Positions 11,371 to 23,076 of a stretch of DNA of 64,000 nucleotides are shown piece after piece. Location: contig NC_003279.8 of assembly GCF_000002985.6 (NCBI RefSeq), forward strand, positions 3,720,001 to 3,784,000. Direction: 5' to 3'. This DNA is from Caenorhabditis elegans. Its lineage: Eukaryota; Nematoda; Chromadorea; Rhabditida; Rhabditidae. A program made the translations under genes and the position numbers. Position 1 is the first letter of the stretch. Each line of letters begins with the position of its first letter. Below the pieces are notes generated by a model that saw nothing but the letters and a program-made list of their open reading frames with translations, did not search any database and was not told the DNA's origin.

Positions 11371-12834
11371 ATGTCTTTGGTGCCAGCTTCATTCTATCAA
11401 AATGTAGATATTATTCGAGATGTGAAGTTTAATATGAAGCCAACGTGTTCGATTTGTATGGAAGAATTCGGTAATTTTTGTTTTCTTCTATCTGAGAATA
11501 TTTCCCATTTTCAGATGCAAATTCTCATATTCCGAAGGTTCTCATTTGTGGCCACTCGTTTTTGTATAAAAAGATTAGTAAAAAACCAGAAAGAATCAAG
11601 GAAAACCACCAAAAATCATGAATTTAAGCCGACGCTGTAAAATCATTCATACAAATAAATCCTGACAAGTACATCGTAAATCGACAAACACCAGAGCCGC
11701 GTTCTCTCAATTAAACGGATGAAAAATTGAAATATTCAGATGCAATTGTTCCAAAAGATCTTCGTTGTATGACTTGCTCTTCGTGTAAAATGAGTGGATC
11801 GGAGACTTCTTTCCACATTTGCCGTGAATGTACGATTCAACATCACGAATACGATATTCATACCTTTATCGATCAGGAGGTAGTTTTCAGTTATTGAAAA
11901 CAGCCATTCACATAATAATTTTCAGCCTTCAATCCATCCGGACGCATTCACAATCTGCTCGACCTGTGTTCTGAAAGATCACAACACTACTCACCACACT
12001 GTCATTGAATATCTTCCGATCAGAGTAAGCGAAACAAATAATCTATTGTACTTATTTTCATTTAAAAAAACCCATATTTCAGCTCAACTACCAGCTCAGA
12101 ATGAACACAAAAAGTGCGGATGTCCTGAAGACTCGCGTTCACAAGGACTTCTCCGACGCAATGACCATTCTGTCATCGTTGCCGATTCTTGTCAAGAAGA
12201 AGGAATGCGAGGTTGCCAAGATAGCGGAATTCATGACAAGAGCCAAAAATACGGAGAGTCTCACTCAAATTTTCAAGACTTTCGAGAGGGAGATGAAGAA
12301 TGTATGATATAACAAAATTTTTCAATTATCAAATTAAAATAAATAAAATTTTCAGATCATAAAAATTCTGGAAGCTTTGAAAAGAGATGGTGGAAAGCTG
12401 AAAGATACCGTGGAACAGACTGTCAAGCGACTTGAAGATGACAATGAGAAGATCGACATAGCACACTGTCTTCAAGAATTTGTCGATTTGAAGGAGCATC
12501 TCAAGATTCCAGAAATGGTTCAGATTCCACAAGACACTGATCTTCCGATTATTGACGAGACACTTCAAAAGGAGGAATCCAAAAAATACACCATTGGAAG
12601 TGTCATCGTCTCGATTTTCAGTGCAATCTTCAATTGGCTGTGCATGTTCTTCAAATTTATTTCGCAAATGATTTTCGGGACCGGAAGCACTTATTATAAG
12701 AATGGTAAGATTCGAATATTGTATTCATGCATAAATTTCATACATTTTCAGTCTCTACTGAACACATCAACCTTCACATCCTGGCTCCAATCTTCATCAA
12801 TCTCATCTGCATCCTCATCCTCTACGTCTTCTGA
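11371..12834 (+). CDS. RING/B-box-like zinc-finger protein with C-terminal membrane anchor
   Basis: Exons 11371-11470, 11515-11577, 11740-11879, 11926-12024, 12083-12301, 12356-12704 and 12752-12834 give about 350 aa. The N-terminus has CSICMEEF, then ICGH, then CMTCSSC, a RING-like spacing. However, the residues where CGHSFC would place its final Cys read Leu-Tyr, so the RING looks degenerate. A B-box-like segment (CRECTIQHHEYDIH, then CSTCVLKDHNTTHH) follows. The middle (about 135-270) is charged and probably coiled coil. The C-terminus has two hydrophobic stretches (about 275-305 and the last 20 residues), suggesting a tail anchor. Exon 2 is the least certain: acceptors at 11514 and 11739 have the same phase, so exon 2 may be skipped. 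A poly(A) signal lies at 12921-12926. It may be an E3 ligase or a non-catalytic relative. Confidence 0.8.
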
Positions 12835-13597
12835 GCAATGTTGTACATTTATATTTATCTACCTACTTTGTCAAAATTTTTTATTGTTTCCCATTTCTGA
12901 CAACGAATTTGAATTCATCGAATAAACCAGCTCAATGACTAAAACAAGTGAAACAGAATTATTAGAGATCCCAATTAAATATTTATAATACTCTCCAAAA
13001 AGGTCCCAGATACCAGAAATTGTAAAAATGCGGGAGTCCCGAGAAATGGTTTTTGTGGTGGTGGGGGAATGATTAGGGGGGTTTTTGAAAAACGGAAAAA
13101 AATACAATTGAAATGCGGTAAAGCACGTTCGGTTTGGCAACGCAATAATCGAAAGGGGAAAATATATATTAAACAGGAAACAAGTGAAAAATGGGGGGAC
13201 GGAAAAAACAAACAATCTACGAGTAAAGCAGTTTCGGAGGCTGTGAAAATTGGTGATGATTTGATTTTTTTGTGTGTTGCTGGGAAAATGACCGAGAACA
13301 GAAAAGTTGAAATACTACACGGATCAAGAGATAGGACAGACAATGAGGTGTTCGATATGGAAAATAACTACAGAAACGGGGATGGATTGGATCACACGTC
13401 GATGGGAAGAGAGTTGGTTGGTTTTTGTGTTGATTGATTGATAGTCAAGAAAAGAGAAATGTTAATTATGTTTGGGGCAGTTTTTGAATAGGTTCATAAA
13501 ACTAGGGGAAAAGAATGTGGAAAAGCAGACTAGAAGGATACACGAAGGCCTATTTAGGTGTGTGTGTGTGGAATGATAAAAAATTTGATTAATTAAT
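12835..13597. other. Convergent intergenic region, RING gene 3' UTR and larp-5 3' UTR
   Basis: It contains the RING gene poly(A) signal AATAAA (12921-12926) and, on the other strand, the sequence following the larp-5 stop. No coding signal was found. Open frames around 13069-13437 have purine-rich composition and no splice or start context, so they are not called. Confidence 0.55.
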
Positions 13598-16500
13598 TCA
13601 TTTTTTGTGATTGTTCTGATATTGTTGTGCCTTTTCAGCGTACGACGTCTTTTTCTCCGGAACGAGTTGTTTGATCTTTTTCAGCCGACCAGCAGCTACG
13701 GAACTGAAAATTAGAATTTCAAGGAACAATAAGAAATTAGAATTTCAGAGCTTTTGCATTAAAATACTCAAAATAGGCTGAAATTCACAGAATATTGTTG
13801 AAATTAAATTATCGAACCGTGAATTTTGCAAAGAAAACGACGTCGCGCAGAAAAAGAGGAGGGGCGTAATTTCGCAACCCCGTGGCACAGTTTTTCCTCT
13901 GACTTTTCGCTCGTTTTCAATTGATTTTTTGTTGATTTTACTCAATAAAGTTCAGATTTTTTTGTTTTATTCCCCTTTTTTGAATGAAAATGGTATCCAA
14001 TTTAATTCTGATAAAATTGTGAAGATATTTCATGTTTTTACAGCTATTTTAGCATGAAATATCCTCACAGTCTTACGAGAATTGGATTAAATAAGATTTT
14101 CATTCAAAAAAGAAGATTAAAACAAGTAAAATCGGCACTTTATTGAAAAATATCAACAAAAAAGCAATAGAAAACGAGCGAAAAAAAGGAGAAAAAACCG
14201 TGCCGCGAAGTTGCGAAAATACCCTCCGCCTCTTTTTCAGTGTTTTTTTTTGCAAAATTCACGTATCGATCGTTTGATTTCAGCAATATTTTATGAATTT
14301 CAGACTATTTTCAATATTTTTTTTCAATTCAATACACACCTTTTTTATGGCACAATACCAATCACAACACAAATCACATGACAACGATAATAACGATTGT
14401 CGGATAGAAATGACAACGTCGTCATCATCTACCTGAACGTCGGTTTTTGTGGCGGCTTCACAGGTTCCACCTTCTTTGGAAGTGAAGGGAAAGCAGTTTC
14501 TTCAAAGGAAAATGGTGATGGAGCAGCAGGTGCTGGAGAAGAAGCTACAACGACGGGCGGGGAGCGCTGAAAATAATGAATTTAATTTGTGGAATTTTTG
14601 AATTAATTTTTCTTTTCAACACTTACCACTTTGATTTTCTCCGCATCCTTCTCCACAGCCGAATGATGATTCGTCTCAATTTTCGGTTTTTGCGGCAAAG
14701 GTTCTGGCAATGGAAAATCGTCAGTTAGAGCTGGCTTATTATTTTCCTTCGTTTCCACTGGTTTTGATGGTTCTTGCGGAGCTTTAGATTCAGAAAATGC
14801 CGGTCGCAACACGGGTGGAGTGACTGGAGTCGATGGTGTCAATGTATTAGTTGTCGTGTTCGTTGTGAATGATGTTTCCGAACTTTTTCTTCTCCGGTCA
14901 AAGTTTGGTGCAGGCCATACTGGAGGCGGTGGAAGATCCGTTGGTGTAGGAACATGATATTTCGGATTGCGAACCGATGTTTGTGGAGGTGTACTTGATC
15001 CAGAGTTAGTCGGAGTTTCGACAGCATCCGGAGAAAAGTATTTGGAGCTCGTACTCGATGAGGAAGATGATGATACAGTTGGACGATTATTATAGCCATT
15101 GTGCTGTTGTTTACGTTGACGGGTTTGCCCATCATTTCCCGACCACCAAGAATTGGAAGATTGCCCATTCTGATAATGATTATGATGTCCATTTTCTCCG
15201 TTTTCACGTTGTTGACCATTTTGATAATGATTCTGTCGATTGTTATGTTGCTGATAACCATAACCATTCGTCGTTGCTCCATTTCGATTGTTTCCACGCC
15301 ATCGGCCATTACTCCCATTACTTTGCCGTCCGTTATTTTCACTATAATTATTCTGGAATCTTCCACCATTACCACCACCACGAGAACGCCATTCATTTGA
15401 ATTCGAGAAGCTGCTACGTGACTCATAATATTGATTTCCACCATTCCTGCTTCCATTGCGATTATTATAATTCGATGTTGTGGTGTGAGTGGAGTTTGAC
15501 GAGGCAGTCGACATTTCATCATAGTTCCGTGGCGTCGTCGAGACACTTGATCCGTAGTAATATGGTTGTGGAGTATTTTGAAGCAGAGGTGGTTGTTGTT
15601 GCTGCTGCTGCTGCTGATGTTGCTGATGATGCTGTGGTGGTAGAGGAGGCACAGGAGGCATCGGAGGATTGTATGACAAGCTGTTTCCAGAGAAGCGGAA
15701 CGTCGGTGTGATGTACTCGAAGTGGCTCGAAATCGGGTCTCCAGGTCGGTAAGTGGCCACAGGTACAAACCCATAATCAGAAAGCGTTTGCCCCAACTCT
15801 CGAAGATGTACTGTGCCCTGCTCGCCGTTGCCCAGTGTCGTCATTTGTCCATTCTCTGAATGTGGCGTCTCTTCTGGTGGGGGAGCAAATGTCGAAGGAC
15901 CGCAAGTTTTTATACGTGCCTTAAAATTTTTTGCTCGTTTTTAGAAATAAAATTCAAAAGTATACATAGCAGCATGAGTGGGGATTTCGCTTTTAAAAAA
16001 TTAAAAAATCATTTTGGAATTTTAAATTATGATTGGAAAAAAAATTAAAAAATCGTTATTCAAGTTGGATTTTTCTTTCTTTCGCGATTTTTCGGTGTTT
16101 TTTCCATGTTGTTTCTGAATTTAAGACAATTTTGGATTTTTTGAAGCAAAATCCCCATTCACGCTACTCGAAGTTATTAAACTTACACAAACTTGCTTCT
16201 GTGTTATTTCATTTTTACGGTGTTGCACGGCAACATAGGCAACTTGAGCGTCCAACTCATTCTCGTAGGTCACGTACCAACCATCATTAACTCCATACTG
16301 TAGATCAGTGTACGGTGGTCCATCTGCTATTAATTTGACTACTTCCTGAAAAAAAGAACCGTTCATATTTTGAATTCCTCGTACAGCTGACTCACTTCTC
16401 GATGCGTTTCCGGGATTTCTCGGATTAGCATTACTTTCCGCTTGGTGATAGCTCTGACCTTCTCAAACTTTTCGTCTAATTCCACATTTGTTGATTCTGC

Positions 16501-19500
16501 AAAACATAGAAAATGAAATTGAAGCACTTCTTGCTGGATCATATAATCTCACATACCTTTCAGCGCTTCCACAATCAAATCGACATCCGTAGTCAGCCGC
16601 ATTATTTTCGGGAAGCCAGCAAGGACATTGATCGGCACATAGTTGTCCGAATCCATTTGGCATTTCAAATATCGGTCCGAGCTCAGATTCTCTCTGAAAC
16701 GAAACAAAAAAAAATCAGTTGTTTAATCTCCATTTCTCATGTTTTATATAATTTATTTTCTGCCTTCAAAAACCACTAAAACATGTGTTTTTCTCCGGAT
16801 TGACAGCCGGCATGTTCACTTGTCCTTTGGTCTAAGATCAACTGAGCGGTTTTTGTTGTAAAATAATATAATTTTTAAAACAACAAAAAAAGAATTTTTA
16901 TGGTGGGCAACATTTTGAGAGAACCAAGGGCAAAAAATCTGAAATTTCGCCAACTTTTCCTTGTCACAGCGACTGCTGGAACATAGTTTTTATTAAATTA
17001 TCACCTTTTACACGTTTTTATAGTTTTTCTTGCGGTTATTCGTTGATTTTAAGCACATTTTAAGTCGAATGTGAGTAAAAAGGATGATAATTCAATGAAA
17101 ATTATATTGCACCTGCTGCGACAAAGGAAATTTGGTGATAATTCAGATTTTCGTGAGTTTTGGTTTTTTTTCTTCGAAATTTTGATATGCCATAAAAACT
17201 CGATCAATTGAGCTTATTTTCAGCCTGTTTCACTATGAAACTAGTGAAATTTCGAATATTTATTAAATAAAATCGGCACCGGCACTAACCTGGAAAAGTA
17301 GTACTCCAGTTGATTCTTCAACAGCTGCTTAATCTCTTCACGACTCAACGGTGGTGGTGGTGGAACTGCTGGCACAAACTGATTCGTTGATGATGATGAG
17401 GGCATCGACATCCCCGAAGAAGGTCCCGGCGGCTGGGGGCCGATCATCATGAGTGATGATTTACACTCACGATTGAACCTGGAAATAGAAGAAATTATAG
17501 ACGTGGTGGAAAAGAAGAGAAGACAACGAATACAACGAAACGGCGAAATCAGAAGAGTGAATCGATTTTAAAAGCTTCTTGTATATCTTTTTGAATCCTA
17601 ATTAGTGCATTCGGATGGGATGAAGAGAAGAAGCTAAGAAAAGTGAGAGAAATAAAGAACTGACATGCTGTTTTTGATTATGTTTCTCTCCATCTCTCTC
17701 TACTTTTCTTATTCTTCTTCTTTTTCGTCTCGGGATTGAAAATACGAGGCGTACGAATGAACGGATGAATGGTGTCATTTGTTTGGGTTTCAGATGTACA
17801 GAAACAGGAGTGATGCGTGGGATGTTTCGGAATGGATAAGAGAAGACGATGTCCCGCGGAGTCAGAGCGGTGTCACGCAGTCTTCGGAATGCTTTTCATA
17901 CTGAGACAATTCGAGATTCTGGGAATTTGCTTTCCTTATTTAAAAAATACGTTTTTTTTGAAAGGCGAAAACTAGTTTAATCAGCAGAATTTTTTTGAAT
18001 TTTTGTTGTAAAAACTAGGCTTTATCGACATAATTCTCCATTTTCCCATCGGGGATCGCATCAAAAAAACGAAACAAACCGCTGGAATGAGGAAGTAACA
18101 CAAATTATAGCGATCATGTTGTACGACGACGGCTGTGTGATCTGGTCACTTTGGAAAGATGAGTGTAAGGCGGATGAACGGGCGCGGCGACGAACAAGCG
18201 GGGGGGGGGGAAGTAAGCGCGAGTGAGGGGCGATGAAAACCACTTTTGGACAGAGGACAGGGGGACGAACTGTGAATGATGGTGTGCCGAGAAAGGAGAT
18301 GCGTTCGCGATCGCACAGAGAGCGAGAGCCAGCAATGGAGATGATTCATCAGTCGATACGGACGTTATGAGAGTGTACACAGATCCGAGAGAGTCCAGAG
18401 AGAAGGGTGGCAGCTACGCACGCATCATCAGGAACAAGCAGCAGAACAGTTTTTTTTTTGTTGGGACGAACATGAAATAAGATCATGATGCAACAGAAAA
18501 GAAATGATAGTCGACAAAAGCGATTTTTAAAAAAGCAGCAGCAGCAGCAACAGTAGCGACGTTCGCTTACCAATAAGGAAGTGGAGGTGGTTGGGGAATA
18601 CCGCTGGCACCCGACGCTGATGTCGACGGTGACGTGCCTGGTGAGTGGGCGTTAGATGTTCCCACAGAGGAGCCTGGTGAAGATGTCTTCTCCACTGCCA
18701 CCTTTCCATCGAACTTTCCCACCATTCTTTCAATTTGTGACTTGTCGATTTGGATTGCCTATAATCATAATCCGTATCTTTACTTTGAATGCATTAATTT
18801 TTTTGGCATCGTTTTCCCCCATAATTTTGAAAATTAGCTTGTCCTACGCCCACTATGCGAACAATTAGTAATATTTACTCAAAAGTTTTTGCAAAAATTA
18901 GAATAATATTTTCCGGACTTGATCAAGCACTAATAATATCGTTAAATCATTAAAAACCCTGCAACTCAAAGGCTGTTGCTAATGATAAGAGTGTGCAATT
19001 GATTTTCTGGGAGGGACGCGAAAAATGTGGCTTATCAGAGGTGAGAAAATGGCAAAATTCGTGTGTGCAAAAAATCACGGAAATGACGAATTTCGGGGTG
19101 GCGGAAGAGACTGTTTCGTGGAAGAAAATAATGATTTCTCAATAGGGGACGGGAAAAGCTTTAAACAAACTTTGACCTAGAACTTTTTTTTTAATTTTTA
19201 AAATTTAAACTTGGAGTAAAGTCAATTTCTAGAAATTCCCGAAAACTAAAAATTCGACGCTGTACAATTCAAAATAAGAGAAAAATTCATAAATTTTTTG
19301 TGGGTGCTGTCAATGCGATACTGCCGTTGGAGACACAAAGGAGAAAACATAGTAGGCTGCGGGGTAGCTAGCCTGAGACACGCATAAATTGAGATGTGAT
19401 GACAGAAGAGGTTAAAGGTGTGCGCGTACATACACATACATTTTTTTATGTCTTTGACCCAAGAAGGACCAGTTCTGGAAACACAATCGATCAGAAGCGA

Positions 19501-20334
19501 CAAATATGCCGTTGTGTGAACCTTCGTGACGTCACGGGAAGAATTGTTTTGGAGTAATCACATTTTTTCCTCTATTATACATTTGTCTAAATTACGTCAG
19601 AGTCAGAAAGGAAAAAAAAGTTGGTGCCTATTAATTAAACATCATAAAGATTTGATAATAAATATATACGTCTATTTTCAGAATTCAGTGGCAGAATTCA
19701 ATGGCAGAATGGGGCAAGAAGTAGACAACACACGGGAAAACTCTACGAGAAATATATCCAGGCAGGTGCAATTCAGCTGCCAGAATACTTAAAAAGTACT
19801 TTGGAAACTGTTATTCAAACGGGGGCTTTGCGTCATACGTTTTTAAGCGAAATATACTTTTTGCAGATGCAGAAAATGAACTTTTGAGATGATTCTTCCA
19901 AAATATTTCAGAATTATTTTAAAATTGAGAAAAAAAATTATCTTTACTCAAGGAAAGCACGGAGTATTTCTAAAAATTATTTCAAGCAATATTTGAACTC
20001 TCCGTGAAATATTATGGAGCGCACGATATACGACTTAAAGAAAAGTGAAACGAGATCCGGTTTTTATGGTATAGGTGCGAAGACTAAGTGAAAGTAGACG
20101 TAGAAGTAGCTGACACTTTTCGATAAAAAACCCCTACTAAAATGGGGTTTGTTAACTTTTAAAGTAGCCATTTTATTTTTCTAGTTACATACAAATCTTT
20201 AAAGGAGTGTTTCGTTACACAGAGGCACGCCCGAATGCAAATTAGATGACACAAACCTTCTGAACGACAAAGTTTCGCGGTGACACTTCTGTGCAAATGT
20301 AGAAGGCGTCCGAGTCGAGCTCGAACGTGTCCAT
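13598..20334 (-). CDS. larp-5: LARP-5, La-related protein of the LARP4/5 family
   Basis: LARP4/5 proteins bind mRNA and poly(A)-binding protein and stabilise or promote translation of mRNAs. Nine minus-strand exons join in frame: 20257-20334, 18571-18758, 17290-17478, 16557-16693, 16396-16496, 16187-16345, 14627-15919, 14433-14566, 13598-13703, giving 794 aa. Start is MDTFELDSDAFYIC. The La motif runs about 130-215 (EEIKQLLKNQLEYYFSRENL, then DNYVPINVLAGFPKI), followed by an RRM-like fold (KVMLIREIP, about 225-285). The long exon encodes low-complexity Pro/Gln/Asn/Ser/Arg-Gly sequence, with a polyglutamine run near 15590-15630. The C-terminus has ETAFPSLPKK and YAEKAQQY. An alternative start could be the MMIGP methionines at 17450. 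The first intron is 1.5 kb; the last contains a palindrome. Family is certain; the symbol is from recognition. Confidence 0.9.
13758..14325. mobile_element. Palindromic element in the last larp-5 intron
   Basis: Two inverted arms of about 270 bp face each other across a spacer of about 17 bp near 14035-14051. Inner ends are aatggtatccaatttaattc on the left and the inverse gaattggattaaataagatt on the right. Outer ends share a gctgaaattca / tgaatttcagac pair. The arms carry a cctctttttc and gtgccgcgaag/cgtggcac core. The arms have diverged by substitutions and small indels, so it is not recent. It occupies most of intron 13704-14432. Confidence 0.75.
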
Positions 20335-21467
20335 CTCCGAAAAGGGACGTCGACGCCGTGGAGAATGGTGAACGAAGGAGAAGAAGTCAGTATCACGTCA
20401 TCCGACTTATGGAAGCGAATGGAGAAGTGGGTGGTGGAGAAGAAGGAGCGTAGAGAGGGGCGACGGGCGCAGCAGCAGTGGCCAGACTCTTCTTCTCTGA
20501 CCGTGTCGTGTCAGCCGGTTTTGTGAGGGCAGAGAGAGAGAGAGACACGTTGAACGACACAAAGAGACGGAGACAACGCAAAAAAAAAGTGAGAAGGGGA
20601 ATGTGTGCACAATATGGTACGCAGACGACGATGTGAAAAATGGAGGGACGAATGGCAGGCAACAAGAACTGGGAAGAGGAAGAAGACGCGCTTCTCGATT
20701 GTTTTTTCTAGAGCGAAAAGCCTGGAATATACTGAAGGCAGCGGACGGGGCTCTCCTGCCATCATTAGGGACCCGCAAGAGAAATGAAATAGAAAAGCAA
20801 GGGAGATGGAGAAGAAGTATGGAAACAGAGACATATCCCTTTTCAGCAATTCTTCGATTAGTTCGACAATTTCATGGAGCCAAGGTTTTGGAGTGGAGAG
20901 AAAGTTGAATTCAATGAAAATGTCATTCGGCTAAATATTTGATAGAGGAAGATGATGTTAATGTTAAATAACAAATTATTTAGTACAATTCAAGGAATAC
21001 AGCTTCAAATTAGTCAAATGTTTACAAACTTTACAATAAGGAGTTGAATTTAATTAAAAACCAAGTAGAATTATTTAAAATTTTATTCCTAATATGGAAT
21101 AAGCACGCGTTTCCTAATTGACAGTTCATATTCTCTATTCATATTATCCTATTCAGAAAATTTCATCAAAATATCAGTTTAAAAGCAAGAAAATACAGAA
21201 AAAAGGCTACAAATCTGGAAATTTTCAGATAAAACGTGGAAAAAATATATAAAACAGAGCTGCGATTCAAAGCAAGCGCTGGAAAAGTGTGCGGTGGAGC
21301 GCACTTGCCACACATTTTTGGCGCGAGTTTTGAAAACAGCTCCTGGTTTTTTGGTTTTTGCTCTCATTTTCTCTATTTATTTTCTTATTTTCTTTGTTTT
21401 CACATGTTTTCTGCCGAATCTTTTCGATTTCAAATTAAATTTTTAAATTATTTTCAGCCCGAACGTA
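20335..21467. promoter_or_regulatory. Divergent promoter region between larp-5 and sld-2
   Basis: About 1.1 kb separates the two divergent start codons. The larp-5-proximal half (20400-20830) is purine-rich on the plus strand, with a GAGAGA run near 20530-20545. Several overlapping open frames there are compositional. Near sld-2, a splice acceptor (attattttcag) ends at 21457, 10 bases before the ATG, and is the probable trans-splice site. Confidence 0.5.
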
Positions 21468-22528
21468 ATGGAAGAGTGGAAAACGTCTTTCCGAGAGATT
21501 TATGGAAGATCACCAACGGCAGGAGATATTTCTGTAGCTCCGAATCATATTAAAGGTAATTAATGGAAAAAAAAACGTATTTACATTAAATTATTATTTC
21601 AGCTATACTTCAATCTGAAAAGAAGGAGAATGACGAGAAAATCGAAGAGAAGCAAGCGAAACGTGGAGTGAAGCGGAAGAATTTCGAAATGAAAATGATG
21701 GAAGGCGAGCAATTCAGCCCTATCAAAAAACGAGTTAATCTTAATCAGCTCGGCTCGGAAAATGATAAAAATCCAATTCCACTGAGATCTTCACCCAGAA
21801 AGGTTGATATCGCATTAAAAACTGCTGAAATTTAAAATAAAATTGCAGAAAATGATTGCGATCGAAGTTTTGCCGGAAAAGAGCATGGTGTCGCCTAAAA
21901 AGGTTTGAAACTTTAATAATCTTTATAATAATAAAATAAACTAAATTTCAGAAGCCAGTGGGATCAGTTCCGTTCGAATTCGACGACTTTTCCCCTGTGA
22001 AGTCATACTCCGCGAGCACATCAAAATCTGCCGTTAAATCTACGCTAACACCGATCAAATCTCCAACAAAACGCGCTTACCAGAGACCATTGAGGGTTTG
22101 TTTTATTTAAATACTAATTTAAAATTTCCATTTTCCTATTTCAGGATCTCAAAATGCTTCTCTTACCAACGCCGGAAAAGGGTCAAGAAGTTGAAGGTCC
22201 GGTTGAAGAATTCGATGATGAGACGTGAGTTTTAGATTTTCATTGAAATTTCGAGCTTTAATTTTCGGAAATTTGCAGATTCCAGGCTATTTTAAGCATT
22301 TTTTTGACACATTTCATGCAAATCAATCTATAATTTTTTTTCAGAAACGAAGATGTTGCCAAAGCACGTTCCTACAATCCAGCAGCCAGAAAACTCGGCG
22401 GTTCATCAAAAAGCGATCAAAACTTCCAGAAAATCAATCTGAGAAAGAAGCAATTCGTTCGCGGAAAAGTTACCGCAGAGCAGAAGCGAAAGTTGAAGAG
22501 AAAACAAATGTTCAAGAAGAAGTACTGA
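21468..22528 (+). CDS. sld-2: SLD-2, replication initiation factor (Sld2/RecQL4 N-terminus homologue)
   Basis: Sld2 is phosphorylated by CDK and then binds the BRCT protein Dpb11/TopBP1 (MUS-101 in worms) to start DNA replication. Exons 21468-21555, 21603-21802, 21849-21902, 21952-22095, 22145-22224 and 22345-22528 give 249 aa. The N-terminus WKTSFREIYGRSPTAGDIS matches the Sld2/DRC1 N-terminal motif. The middle carries eight S/T-P sites (RSPT, FSPIKK, SSPRK, VSPKK, FSPVK, LTPIKSP, LPTPEK), dense for such a small protein and consistent with multisite CDK control. The basic C-terminus has NFQKINLRKKQFVRGK, like the region preceding the RecQL4 helicase; no helicase domain is present. A poly(A) signal AATAAA is at 22628-22633. 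The ATG is 10 bases after a trans-splice-like acceptor. Confidence 0.94.
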
Positions 22529-22789
22529 ATATTCTAATTTGTCTAGAATTTCATTTTTACATTATTATTATTCGGATTTTTATGTATTTTATTTTATCAT
22601 TCACTTATCGGGTTTTTCAAAAACCGCAATAAAAGTTTTAAAGTTTTTTTTTTTTAATTGCGTTCTGGGGCAGGAGAACTAAAGCTTCAACTTTTTTCGA
22701 ATCGGAATTTTAGGGAATAAAAATAGAGTGCATTTTTTTTTGGTTAAATTCATATTACAGAGATGAAATATTGATATTTTGCACGAAAA

Positions 22790-23076
22790 TACTGTACTCG
22801 GTCTCGAAGCGACCGATTTTTAATTATTGCAAATAAGTGTGCGCCTTTAAAGAGTACTGTAGTTTCCAATTCCTAATTTTCGCCAAATTTTCATCGATTT
22901 TTCATAGTTTTTCTCCAGGTTCTTCAAATTTTTATGTATATGTTTTATGCATTTTCACATTTTTTCGATAAATTTTCAAGAAACGGGGGACAAATTGAGA
23001 TAGTCAATTAAAATATGGCAGCAACAAAAAATTTCCAACAACAGTACCCTTTAAAACCCGGTCGCTTCGAGACCCG
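22790..23076. repeat. Inverted repeat of the GGTCTCGA / GCGCCTTTAAAG family
   Basis: The left side reads ctcggtctcgaagcgaccg followed by gcgcctttaaagagtactgt. The right side has acagtaccctttaaaacc and ggtcgcttcgagacc in inverted order. Related elements occur at 60870-61180 and 63405-63695, so this is a dispersed family. Confidence 0.7.

Noticed and set aside
15058..15711. 217-codon plus-strand frame rich in His/Tyr/Asp
   Set aside because: Antisense shadow of the low-complexity larp-5 exon (Asn/Tyr/Gln-rich).
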